Assembly: GCA_023664485.1 (NCBI GenBank)
Contig: JAMPFK010000006.1
Coordinates: forward strand, 49,860-113,859
Origin: Bacteroides fragilis
GTDB taxonomy: Bacteria; Bacillota; Clostridia; Lachnospirales; Lachnospiraceae
Direction: 5' to 3'
Length of the DNA stretch: 64,000 bases
Shown here: positions 51,299 to 59,214 of the stretch, piece by piece
Layout of the letters: each line of letters begins with the position of its first letter
Numbering within the stretch: position 1 is the first letter of the stretch
Notes under the pieces: generated by a model
Database searches by the model: none
Told to the model about the DNA's origin: nothing
Seen by the model: the letters and a program-made list of their open reading frames with translations, nothing else
Made by a program: the position numbers and the translations under genes

Positions 51299-53800
51299 AT
51301 GTTAGACGAAAGACATGAAATTATTGAATTTTCACCCAATATACCGCTCAAAATCTTCATGCATAAGCTTGGATTTGTCGCAAAACACTGGCACAAGAGC
51401 CTGGAACTTTTGCTGGTGCTCGACGGCAGCATTGAAATCACGGTCAATGAAGAAACGTATGCATTGACGAAAGAGGATATTATTCTCATTAACTCCAACA
51501 ATATCCATGAAATCCATTCGGAAAGCGCTATCATGATTGCCCTGCAGATCGACCTGTCGCGTATCAACCAGTTTGACAGCAATCTGGAAGAACTGGTCTT
51601 TGAATGCAACAGCGCCACACAGAAAGATTCCGAAAAATTTGACGGCATCCGTTTTACAATCGCTACGATGATACGGGAAAATACCCACAATGCAAAGGGG
51701 GCAGAGTACAAAAATTATGCTTTATGCTACTACCTCATCTCAGAACTTCTGACACACTTTCAGGTTCCCGCTACAGAAACTGTTAAAAACCAGAGAAAAT
51801 ATATGGTAAGGCTGACGCGTATTATCAACTATATCCAGGAACATTACATGGAAAACTTCAGTCTCGCCGATCTTGCGGAAGCAGAAGGCCTTTCTGTTCC
51901 ATACCTGTCAAATTTTTTTGACAAGTACATGGGAATTAATTTTTCTTCCTATTATACGAATATAAAACTTGACCACGCTGTATCAGACCTCATGGCATCG
52001 AACGATTCGATTGAATCCATCGCGATACGGAATGGTTTTACGGAATCCCACTCTTTCGTCCGCAGCTTTAAAAAGCGTTACGGAACACTTCCAAGCGCCT
52101 ATCGGAAGGAGAAAAAAGCGGCAGATTTGTCATCCCCCCACCCGGATAATCTGAATTACCTGTTAATCGAGCCAAGCAGTTATCTGCATCTGCTCACAAA
52201 ATATTTAAACAATAGCGATACTTCTTTTTATCATTCTTCACCAGATTATACCGATGAACTGAAAGTGGATAACCTGTCCGCATCTTCGACAATAATGCGT
52301 CTGACCCACAATTTCAAAAAATTTATCTCTGTCGGACGCGCAAAGGAGCTGCTCAATTCCAATATACGGGAAATGCTCAAGGATCTGCAGACCCAGGTCG
52401 GTTATGAATACATTAAATTCCATGGCATTCTTTCCGATGATATGATGGTTGTGAGCCGCACTGGCGGAAGACTTTCCTTTCACTACACCTTGGTAGACCA
52501 GGTCATCGATTTTCTTCTCTCCATCGGATTAAAACCTTTGATCCAGTTTTCTTTCATGCCGCGCGAACTGGCGTCAGACCCGGATAAAACAATGTGTTAC
52601 TCCCCTTTCAATACAAGCCCGCCGCAGGAAATATCCGAATGGGAGCTTTTGATTGAGGATTTCACCAAACATTTGCTGGAGCGTTATGGCGCATTGGAAA
52701 TTACTTCATGGTTATTCAGCGTCTGGAACGAACCGATGACCTCCAAATCCATGTTTGGTTTCGGCGATGACGCCTTGTTTTTCCGTTTTTACAAGCATAC
52801 CTTCCGTTCGGCAAAAAAAATCTGCAGAGATATCTGTTTTGGTTCCCCGTCCCTGCTGTACATGGAAAATCTGGGAAACGACTCATGGATCCGCTCCTTC
52901 ATCTCCTATGCCCGAAAACATGATTGTATGCCTGAGTTTATGAATGTGCACTATTATGCGGACGTCATCCCGCCGACCGGCAATCAGAATTATTATATCG
53001 GACGGGCGGCTACCTCTACATTTCCAAAGCGTACGGATGATTTTTCACTCTGGATTGGAAGTCTGCGCAAGATATTTACCTCGCTGAATCTGGATGAACT
53101 GCCTGTATACCTGACAGAATGGAATTTCACTTTCTCACACAGGAATCTCGTCAATGACACATGTTTTAAATCCTGCTATATCATGAAAAACCTTTTAAAG
53201 AATTATGACCGGCTTGCCAGCTTTGGATACTGGAGCCTTACGGATCTGATTGAAGAAAATGCCCTGCCGGACACGCTGTTTCATGGCGGACTGGGCATCT
53301 ATACCACGAATGGACTGCGAAAAAATGTATTCTATACCTTTTATTTTGCCAATATGCTCGGTGACGAGCTGATTGCCACAGATGACAGCTATTTCATCAC
53401 CCGGAAACCAGACAACAGCTATCAGATTATCACTTACAACTATGTCCACTATGGAAACCTCTTTGCTTCGGGAGAACTGTTTGACATTACGGAGACCAGC
53501 CGCTATTCTGCTTTTGATATGTCCCGCAAGCTGCGCATTAGCTTTACTCTGAATAACCTTACAAACGGGCGCTACGAAATCCGGGAATATTTTGTGAACC
53601 GTGAACACGGAAGCGCATATGACATCTGGATCGGGCTGGGCGGCGTTCCCCTGAATCCCAAGGATACGGATCTTCTGCGCGGTCTTTGTGTCCCCGGCTT
53701 ACACAGGGAACTCAGGCTTGTCGAAAAAAATGAGATTTCCTACGCGCCTGTATTAGATCCGCTTGAGATCCGTTTTACAGAAATTAAATTGATCCTATAG
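51299..53800 (+). CDS. AraC-family regulator fused to a GH39 glycosidase domain
   Basis: The 833-residue protein has an N-terminal cupin sensor (about residues 25-105, with the motif HWHKSLELLLVLDG), then an AraC double helix-turn-helix (about 180-280, with FSLADLAEAEGLSVPYLSNFF and the second-helix signature in ESIAIRNGFTESHSFVRSFKK). A GH39-type barrel plus beta domain follows from about 310 to the end. Both GH39 catalytic glutamates appear intact: E478 in VWNEP and E607 in YLTEWN. There is no signal peptide. It is divergent from, and presumably activates, the importer-glycosidase operon. The GH39 part could be a ligand sensor, an enzyme, or both. Confidence 0.9.
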   Translation: MLDERHEIIEFSPNIPLKIFMHKLGFVAKHWHKSLELLLVLDGSIEITVNEETYALTKEDIILINSNNIHEIHSESAIMIALQIDLSRINQFDSNLEELVFECNSATQKDSEKFDGIRFTIATMIRENTHNAKGAEYKNYALCYYLISELLTHFQVPATETVKNQRKYMVRLTRIINYIQEHYMENFSLADLAEAEGLSVPYLSNFFDKYMGINFSSYYTNIKLDHAVSDLMASNDSIESIAIRNGFTESHSFVRSFKKRYGTLPSAYRKEKKAADLSSPHPDNLNYLLIEPSSYLHLLTKYLNNSDTSFYHSSPDYTDELKVDNLSASSTIMRLTHNFKKFISVGRAKELLNSNIREMLKDLQTQVGYEYIKFHGILSDDMMVVSRTGGRLSFHYTLVDQVIDFLLSIGLKPLIQFSFMPRELASDPDKTMCYSPFNTSPPQEISEWELLIEDFTKHLLERYGALEITSWLFSVWNEPMTSKSMFGFGDDALFFRFYKHTFRSAKKICRDICFGSPSLLYMENLGNDSWIRSFISYARKHDCMPEFMNVHYYADVIPPTGNQNYYIGRAATSTFPKRTDDFSLWIGSLRKIFTSLNLDELPVYLTEWNFTFSHRNLVNDTCFKSCYIMKNLLKNYDRLASFGYWSLTDLIEENALPDTLFHGGLGIYTTNGLRKNVFYTFYFANMLGDELIATDDSYFITRKPDNSYQIITYNYVHYGNLFASGELFDITETSRYSAFDMSRKLRISFTLNNLTNGRYEIREYFVNREHGSAYDIWIGLGGVPLNPKDTDLLRGLCVPGLHRELRLVEKNEISYAPVLDPLEIRFTEIKLIL

Positions 53801-53834
53801 ACAGGAGACAGAACAGTCTGCCTCCTGTATTTTA
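53801..53834 (+). terminator. Intrinsic terminator after the AraC-GH39 gene
   Basis: ACAGGAG (53801-53807) pairs with CTCCTGT (53822-53828), with AGA/TCT extending the stem, followed by ATTTTAT. It begins right after the stop codon. Confidence 0.7.
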
Positions 53835-53846
53835 TGCTGCTCATAC

Positions 53847-53949
53847 TATAGTAAACGACATAACAAACTGTGCATTCCGCCTTTCACAAAAGCCATATAT
53901 GCAGGCTTTTGTGAAGCCAAAATGGCAATTTCTAATGTCGTTAACTATA
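53847..53949 (-). mobile_element. Miniature inverted-repeat element, copy 1 (103 bp)
   Basis: The ends TATAGTAAACGACAT (53847-53861) and ATGTCGTTAACTATA (53935-53949) are inverted repeats with one mismatch. Inside is a perfect hairpin, TCACAAAAGCC/GGCTTTTGTGA. The same two asymmetric ends (GTAAACGACATAACAAA and GTTAACGACATTnGAAATT) recur, in opposite orientation, at 60019-60089. No coding capacity; it resembles a MITE. Its right end overlaps the stop codon of the phosphoglucomutase gene. Confidence 0.75.
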
Positions 53950-54583
53950 ATATCTTGAGTAAGTCAGAAAAAGTTTCCAGAATATAATCCGCCTTTTTGC
54001 AGCTAACCGCATCACCGATTGCAGCGGTTTTCATGCCTCCTGCAATCCCCGCCATGATTCCTGCTTCTGCATCTTCCACGACAAGACAATCCTCCGGCTT
54101 TTCACCTAAAAATTCAGCTCCCTTTAAGAACACCTCCGGATCCGGTTTGGACTTCTTGATGTTATTGCCGTCTGAAACCGCGTCAAATGCATCCAGAAGT
54201 TCCACTCTCTCTAATATAAACTTTGCATTTTTGCTGGATGAACCCAAGGAGATCTTGTATCCCCGTCTTCTGATTTCCGCCAGTGTATCCCTCACTTCTT
54301 CTGACACATCAGCCGATGTCATTGTAGCTAAAAGTGCGCGGTAGTCCTCATTTTTCTGTGCCGCCAGTTCGTCTTTCTTCTCCTGTGGGAGCGGCTCCCC
54401 CTCATAGCGTTCCAGAATAATCTCAAGGCTGTCCATGCGGCTTACCCCTCTGAGCCGGTTGTTAATTGTCTCATCAAAGTAAATCCCCAGTTCGTCCGCC
54501 ATTTTCTTCCACGCCTGGTAATGAAACTGATCTGTAAAAACGATTACTCCATCCAAATCAAAAATAACTGCTTTCAATGCCAT
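53945..54583 (-). CDS. pgmB: Beta-phosphoglucomutase
   Basis: PgmB interconverts beta-glucose 1-phosphate and glucose 6-phosphate after phosphorolysis of maltose, trehalose or similar sugars. The 212-residue HAD-fold protein has the nucleophile motif VIFDLDGVI, with the acid/base second aspartate, the cap with GVSRMDSLE, GSSSKNA and the metal motif VVEDAEAGI. The ATG at 54583 lies eight bases after AGGAGG; upstream in-frame starts are too close to it or lack a site. The stop codon lies inside the inverted repeat of the small mobile element, so the last residues may have been altered by its insertion. No phosphorylase gene is adjacent. Confidence 0.92.
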   Translation of the reverse strand: MALKAVIFDLDGVIVFTDQFHYQAWKKMADELGIYFDETINNRLRGVSRMDSLEIILERYEGEPLPQEKKDELAAQKNEDYRALLATMTSADVSEEVRDTLAEIRRRGYKISLGSSSKNAKFILERVELLDAFDAVSDGNNIKKSKPDPEVFLKGAEFLGEKPEDCLVVEDAEAGIMAGIAGGMKTAAIGDAVSCKKADYILETFSDLLKIL

Positions 54584-54719
54584 ATCCATTTCCTCCTGTA
54601 TATTGTAGAATACTGATACTACCAGTTTCACAGTATAACAGGGGAACGATAATCAGATAATGATATTTATTAAGAATTTAGGGTACATTTTTTACGCATA
54701 CCCTTGCATCTCCCAAATC

Positions 54720-54846
54720 TTATTTGAAAAAATCTGCGGGTGTCAATTTAAATTTACGCTTCCGGCATTCAGGCAACAGAAAGCCTAACTCCTTTTCCAA
54801 TGCCTGTATCTGCGCACCGGGAATAGCTATCCATATCCGGCAGCTT
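54720..54846 (-). pseudogene. Possible 3' fragment of an unidentified gene
   Basis: An open frame without a start codon ends at a TAA. It reads IPGAQIQALEKELGFLLPE followed by a lysine-rich tail and TPADFFK. The first part looks like the start of an SMI1/KNR4-type domain, but the similarity is short. It lies in the gap between the reductase and phosphoglucomutase genes. It may equally be chance. Confidence 0.25.
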
Positions 54847-54857
54847 TGCTTATCATT

Positions 54858-55436
54858 TTAATAAAGAGTCTTTCCGAACTCATATGCCTGCTCTAAGTAG
54901 TTCGTTTTATCTATCTGCGGCCCGCCATTCGTGTCGCCGCATCCTCCGGCAAGCAGCATTCCTTTATCATTGAATCCGATATAATTGACTAATGTAAACT
55001 GATAATAAGAAACTGCCTGCTCAAATGTCCAGAAAAAATTGTCTGCGGAAGTCATCAGCAAGGCACAGTCCCTCACCGGATATTTTTCATATCTCCCCAA
55101 CGGCGGGTCAGTATCTTCCTCCGCAATACAGTAAAATCTTTCAATCAATGCCTTCATTTCGGATGAAATCGTCCAAAAATATAAAGGCGATGCAAAAACA
55201 ATACAATCGGCGTTTTTGATCTCAGGAACCATATCGTTAAAAGAATCCCTCCGGACACAGGGTTTCCCATACCGACAGGCGTTACAGCCCAGACATCCCC
55301 TCACTTCATTCTTCAAAAGGGAAATATATTCCACTTTATGCCCTGCCTCTTCTGCTCCTTTTATAAAGTGATTCACCAGCTGTGCAGTGTTCCCATTTGG
55401 CCTGCCCCCGCCCTGTATAACAAGTATATTTTTCAT
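54858..55436 (-). CDS. Flavodoxin-fold NAD(P)H-dependent FMN reductase/iron-sulfur flavoprotein-like
   Basis: The 192-residue protein has the flavodoxin-like FMN site: N-terminal GGGRPNGNTAQLV (phosphate loop) and ASPLYFWTISSEMKALIERF. A CLGCNACRYGKPC cysteine cluster near residues 48-60 is of the kind found in iron-sulfur flavoproteins. It probably reduces quinones, metals or other small acceptors. It lies downstream of the HxlR regulator gene on the same strand, separated by about 155 bases, which fits a redox-stress set with the flavin reductase. Confidence 0.88.
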   Translation of the reverse strand: MKNILVIQGGGRPNGNTAQLVNHFIKGAEEAGHKVEYISLLKNEVRGCLGCNACRYGKPCVRRDSFNDMVPEIKNADCIVFASPLYFWTISSEMKALIERFYCIAEEDTDPPLGRYEKYPVRDCALLMTSADNFFWTFEQAVSYYQFTLVNYIGFNDKGMLLAGGCGDTNGGPQIDKTNYLEQAYEFGKTLY

Positions 55437-55592
55437 CTAAATAACCATTCCTTTCTCTCAGCCCGCGACATTTGCTGCCGCAAGACACAAATTCGCCTGT
55501 CAAAAAGCAAAAACACAATACTTCCATATACTGCTGACACAATATCAGCCGACAACCTGAATCATCCGGACAAGTACCGGACTGGCATAAGA
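55437..55592. other. Gap between the reductase and HxlR genes
   Basis: It contains the reductase ribosome binding site. I see no gene and no convincing promoter or terminator. Confidence 0.4.
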
Positions 55593-55925
55593 TTACATCC
55601 TGTTTTCATTTCCCCAATCGCACAGCATGTCAAGCACTTTCACAAGCGAATGCCCCCGGCTGCTTAAAGAGTATTCCACTTTTGGCGGTATCTGGGGATA
55701 AACCTCACGGACAATCAATCCATCTGCTTCCAGCTCTTTCAGATTCCGGCTGAGCGTTTTATCAGCAACTTTTTTTAAATACCGCCGCATTTCATTAAAA
55801 CGCACCGGTTCATATTCCATCAGGCAGTAAAGGATAATGGGTTTATACTTCCCGCTGATCAGGGAAAGGGTATAGCTGTATCCTGTATCATAAAAATCTG
55901 CGTTTTCAATATTCCTTTTGTTCAT
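55593..55925 (-). CDS. HxlR-family winged-helix regulator
   Basis: The 110-residue protein has the HxlR winged helix: YTLSLISGKYKPIILYCL, RFNEMRRYLKKVADKTLSRNL and the wing DGLIVREVYPQIPPKVEYSLS. The ATG at 55925 gives the normal family length; the longer frame to 56111 would run through the operator and the divergent gene's promoter. HxlR proteins usually sense redox or electrophile stress by a cysteine near the N terminus, but here the only cysteines are in YCLMEY and near the C terminus (LCDWG). It is divergent from the flavin reductase gene. Confidence 0.92.
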   Translation of the reverse strand: MNKRNIENADFYDTGYSYTLSLISGKYKPIILYCLMEYEPVRFNEMRRYLKKVADKTLSRNLKELEADGLIVREVYPQIPPKVEYSLSSRGHSLVKVLDMLCDWGNENRM

Positions 55926-55938
55926 TACTGTCCTCCGT

Positions 55939-55969
55939 GCAAGTACCTGACATAAATGTAAGTACTTGC
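55939..55969 (+). promoter_or_regulatory. Inverted-repeat operator between hxlR and the flavin reductase gene
   Basis: GCAAGTAC (55939-55946) and GTACTTGC (55962-55969) are perfect inverted repeats 15 bases apart. The right arm overlaps the -35 box of the flavin reductase promoter, so binding of the HxlR protein would block it. Confidence 0.7.
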
Positions 55970-55994
55970 GCTTACTGTGGTATGATGCTACAAT
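55966..55994 (+). promoter_or_regulatory. Promoter of the flavin reductase gene
   Basis: TTGCGC (55966-55971) and TACAAT (55989-55994) are 17 bases apart, about 45 bases before the ATG at 56039. Confidence 0.6.
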
Positions 55995-56038
55995 TTTACC
56001 ATGAACCAAATAACGATGCAATAAAGCGAGGTAGCAAA

Positions 56039-56617
56039 ATGAAAAAAGATTTAGGATTAGTGCAAGCCGTCTATCCAATGCCCGTACTGATGGTTGCTGC
56101 GTATGACGCAAAGGAAAAAGTTAATGTAATGAACGTTGCATGGGGACAGATCTGTGATGATGATAAGATCATTCTTTTCATCGGCGAGGGTAAGAAGACA
56201 TGGCTCAATATTAAAGAAAGCAAAGCATTTACCGTCTCACTTGCTGATGAAGCGCATGTTGATGTGGCAGACTTTTTTGGTATCGCATCAGGAAATAAAA
56301 TCGATGATAAATTTGAACGGACAGGATACCATGCTGCAGAAAGCGACAAAGTCCATGCCCCCATCATTGAGGAATTTCCGGTCGTCATGGAATGCGAACT
56401 TCTTGAATTTCTTAAAACAGAGCATGTTTCCGGGATTGTAGGAAAAATTGTCAATGTAAAGGCCGATGAAAAAGTGCTTGACGAAAATGGTAAGGTTGAC
56501 CCCGTAAAATTAAAGGCCCTTATGTTTGACCAGTTCCAGCATGGCTATTATGCAACAGGCAGACAGGTCGCAAAAGCATGGAATGCCGGCGCCGGGTTAA
56601 TGAAGAAAGGAAATTAA
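56039..56617 (+). CDS. Flavin reductase-like FMN-binding protein
   Basis: The 192-residue protein belongs to the flavin reductase/FMN-binding split-barrel family. It starts with the characteristic PMPVLMVAAYDAKEKVNVMNVAW, then FIGEGKKTWLNIKESKAFTVSL and the late MFDQFQHGYYATG. The ATG at 56039 has GCGAGGT upstream; the longer frame begins inside the regulator's operator. It probably reduces flavins or binds FMN in redox defence and is controlled by the divergent HxlR regulator. A terminator follows. Confidence 0.9.
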   Translation: MKKDLGLVQAVYPMPVLMVAAYDAKEKVNVMNVAWGQICDDDKIILFIGEGKKTWLNIKESKAFTVSLADEAHVDVADFFGIASGNKIDDKFERTGYHAAESDKVHAPIIEEFPVVMECELLEFLKTEHVSGIVGKIVNVKADEKVLDENGKVDPVKLKALMFDQFQHGYYATGRQVAKAWNAGAGLMKKGN

Positions 56618-56654
56618 CTTTTTATTTCCAAATCTTTCACTCAAATATTAAGCT

Positions 56655-56692
56655 GAAAAATATGAGGAGTTTCCGCACTCCCCATATTTTTT
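56655..56692 (+). terminator. Bidirectional terminator after the flavin reductase gene
   Basis: TATGAGGAGT (56661-56670) pairs with ACTCCCCATA (56677-56686), with one mismatch, and is flanked by A and T runs. It can serve the flavin reductase gene on the plus strand and the ATPase operon on the minus strand. Confidence 0.82.
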
Positions 56693-56813
56693 AGCGTAAC
56701 AACGGCTCAGCCTAATCCCCTTGACCTCTCCGGCCCCTGGAAAACCCAGATATCCTTTGCTTTCGTGCAGGCGCTGCTTCCAATGCCGCAACACGCTTCT
56801 TTTCCCGGCGTAC

Positions 56814-58007
56814 CTAATCAAAATCCTTAATGGCAGGAACATCCTCCGTAAAAGTTTCCTCCCCAAGTTCATTGATCGTGGTTTTCCCTGCTTTTCCATA
56901 CTGATAAAGCTGATCCAGGAATTCTATTGCTGTCCGGATTTTCGTGCGGAGCAGATATCCGCCGGATTGTGTCGTCTCCGACAAAGAATCGATAGAAACA
57001 GCCGGTGTCCATTCATAGGCTTTTCCATGGAAATCCTGTATTTTATATAATATTTCGTAAATTTCTTCCTTTGTCAATGGCAAAAGCTGAGGCGCCTTGA
57101 CCAAAAGCTCCAACACCGTTCTGGCAGGTTCCTGCCCGTCCGGATAAATCATTTCCAGATTTTCATATTCATGTTTTGCTTCAATGACATCTTCCACATA
57201 TGACGAACTAAGCGCAAAAAGACTGAAAACGGCCTCCAGGTGTTTTTCAGGAAGAAGAAAATCCGCCATATTCCGGTACGCGTTCAGCCGGGCCTTTTTC
57301 CCCAGCCGTCCCATCAGTTCCGTTTCATCTATAAGGATGACCCACCCATGATAGCCCATCTGCGTGAATAAATGGCTCATAAAAGAAAAATAATCGCTGC
57401 AATGCTTTGTTTTTGTGAAATTCGTATTATATTTCACCGGTTGGTCAAAAATGCGCCGGTATATCTTCTTCAAAGGCGCATTTGCAATGAAATCACCCTC
57501 CAAATCCGCCTGCAGCAAAAACTTTTCATCAGAATCTTCCGTATTCAAATAAGAGCGGAACAAATAATACAGTTTGTCTGTCTCTAATTGTTTGGCCGCG
57601 TAAAGCAGCATTTCATTCGCTACGGGGCTGCCTGAAGAAATCTTTTCCAGTTCATGCATAAACCCCGGCTGCTGCCTTTTGGGGATATATGTATTCTGAA
57701 TCAGTTTTTGATAAACAAGATAAAGCTTATCCATCGGCGTCTCTTTGCTGAGCGAAAGACAGGATACCACCATATTATTGGAATGGGCAAGATTAAATAC
57801 CGTATTCAGCAGATGCGTTTTCCCTTCTCCATATTTCCCGCTGATGACCATACCGCTTGACTTTCCCTGTTCGCATACCATATCAAGCCGATTCGATATT
57901 TCTTTCATAATCTTGGGCCGTGCTTCTGAAAAATACTGTCCCACTGCACGGGAAGGGATCCCTGAACGCAATGCTTCAATTATGTGCCTGGCTTCCTTAT
58001 CGTACAT
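56814..58007 (-). CDS. BREX BrxD-like P-loop ATPase (DUF2791 family)
   Basis: The 397-residue protein begins ARHIIEALRSGIPSRAVGQYF, the N-terminal signature I know from BREX ATP-binding proteins (BrxD, DUF2791). Walker A is GKYGEGKT (57-64) and Walker B is VILIDETELM near 225. The rest is a mostly helical AAA+ type domain. It overlaps the end of the upstream ATPase gene by 11 bases, with AGGAGG before its ATG, and ends a three-gene operon. No pglX methyltransferase, pglZ phosphatase or large brxC gene is present in the window, so this is not a standard BREX locus. A role in phage defence is inferred from family and neighbours. Confidence 0.8.
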   Translation of the reverse strand: MYDKEARHIIEALRSGIPSRAVGQYFSEARPKIMKEISNRLDMVCEQGKSSGMVISGKYGEGKTHLLNTVFNLAHSNNMVVSCLSLSKETPMDKLYLVYQKLIQNTYIPKRQQPGFMHELEKISSGSPVANEMLLYAAKQLETDKLYYLFRSYLNTEDSDEKFLLQADLEGDFIANAPLKKIYRRIFDQPVKYNTNFTKTKHCSDYFSFMSHLFTQMGYHGWVILIDETELMGRLGKKARLNAYRNMADFLLPEKHLEAVFSLFALSSSYVEDVIEAKHEYENLEMIYPDGQEPARTVLELLVKAPQLLPLTKEEIYEILYKIQDFHGKAYEWTPAVSIDSLSETTQSGGYLLRTKIRTAIEFLDQLYQYGKAGKTTINELGEETFTEDVPAIKDFD

Positions 58008-59205
58008 CAGCTTCCACCTCCTGCATAGCCATTTGAATCAGCCTTGGAATTCCGATCGCCCCTGTGCGCGCCTGTGTTATAATTTCCTCCGCTTTTTCCG
58101 GATCTAAAGGAAAAATAAAACGATTCTGCTGCATACTGACAAGGCTTTTAGAAATATCGACGATCACTTCCGATGTATATTCCTGCAATGCAAGCCGGTC
58201 CAGATCGACCATATCCGTAAAGCGGTTAAAACGTTCGCCAACAATTTCGTTTTGTATCCGCATCCACAGCGCCTGATAAGATTTTAACCCGGCATTTTCA
58301 TTGTCGATCAATTTCCTGTCGAAAGCATAGACAAACATGATATTCTGCATACTGTCAATATCATCGATCAACTGTCTGATACTCTCATAGGTATCCTCAC
58401 GTTTCATTTTCGTATAATGCACTGCTTCCAGGCTGGAACGGCTGATCAGGATCTCCATATCGTCAATCGCAATAAATAATCCTGAATACCCTCCCATGCG
58501 GACCAGCTCCGCCAGCGAACGAAGCATATGCCTTGCGTTATATTTGGTGATCCGGCCGGGGTAAAAGTCCATTGCCCGAAGCTGGGAAAGTTTTATGCTC
58601 CTGTCCCCCCTAAGCCATGCCAAAAGCAATTCCTGATTCTGTTCTTCCAAAACAGGATATCCCAAAATGCTTCCTGTCAGCATACTGCAGGCAAGGGCAA
58701 AATTATTATCCATCATTGGGTTATCCAGAAATAACTGCCGTAACTGCGTGCGGATCTCCCTTTTTGTCAAAGCATCACCCATACCGTTCCCGGAAAGATA
58801 ATCTATAAATTTCATTCCTTCCGGAATATCAGTATCCTCAAACCCCATTCCCCGTATCAAATGACGGCCGACATTTCCCAGACATTTTAAAATGTCACAC
58901 TGCCTGAGAATCTCCACATATATTTCTTTAAAATCATGCATCCATATATCTTTCGCCGAAAATCGAACCGTTAGATAATTTTCTTTTTGGGCAAGGTCTG
59001 TCAGCAAATACAGAAAATGTGTTTTCCCGCTTCCGGTACGTCCCGTCACAAATTTGATCTTACTGCCGCCATCCCGGATATATTCCTGAAAATATTTTTC
59101 TTTCCAGAAATCTGTCAAAAACCGAATTCCATAAGTCATCTGAACCGCTGACGGAAAAAGCTGTGACTGCTCTCTATCTGAAACTTCTTTAAATTCTGGC
59201 ACCAT
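57997..59205 (-). CDS. Second AAA-type P-loop ATPase of the defence operon
   Basis: The 402-residue protein has Walker A GRTGSGKT (55-62) followed by HFLYLLTDLA and an IAIDDMEILI Walker B near residue 255, the same spacing as in the downstream BrxD-like protein. The two look like diverged relatives that could form a mixed ring. The N terminus (about 45 residues) lacks the ALRSGIP signature. The ATG at 59205 follows GAGG at five bases; the GTG two codons earlier is less likely. It starts ten bases after the stop of the unknown gene upstream. The function is not known; DNA-associated motor activity is a guess. Confidence 0.72.
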   Translation of the reverse strand: MVPEFKEVSDREQSQLFPSAVQMTYGIRFLTDFWKEKYFQEYIRDGGSKIKFVTGRTGSGKTHFLYLLTDLAQKENYLTVRFSAKDIWMHDFKEIYVEILRQCDILKCLGNVGRHLIRGMGFEDTDIPEGMKFIDYLSGNGMGDALTKREIRTQLRQLFLDNPMMDNNFALACSMLTGSILGYPVLEEQNQELLLAWLRGDRSIKLSQLRAMDFYPGRITKYNARHMLRSLAELVRMGGYSGLFIAIDDMEILISRSSLEAVHYTKMKREDTYESIRQLIDDIDSMQNIMFVYAFDRKLIDNENAGLKSYQALWMRIQNEIVGERFNRFTDMVDLDRLALQEYTSEVIVDISKSLVSMQQNRFIFPLDPEKAEEIITQARTGAIGIPRLIQMAMQEVEADVR

Positions 59206-59214
59206 GCTCACCTC

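Noticed and set aside
55937..56038. Longer N terminus of the flavin reductase
   Set aside because: It would begin inside the regulator's operator and before the predicted transcription start; the ATG at 56039 has a ribosome binding site.
55926..56111. Longer N terminus of the HxlR regulator
   Set aside because: The extra residues would be translated from the operator and from the divergent gene, and the family starts at the chosen ATG.
56648..56899. Minus-strand 83-codon frame downstream of the BrxD-like gene
   Set aside because: It overlaps the BrxD-like gene in another frame and runs across the bidirectional terminator; no domain is visible.
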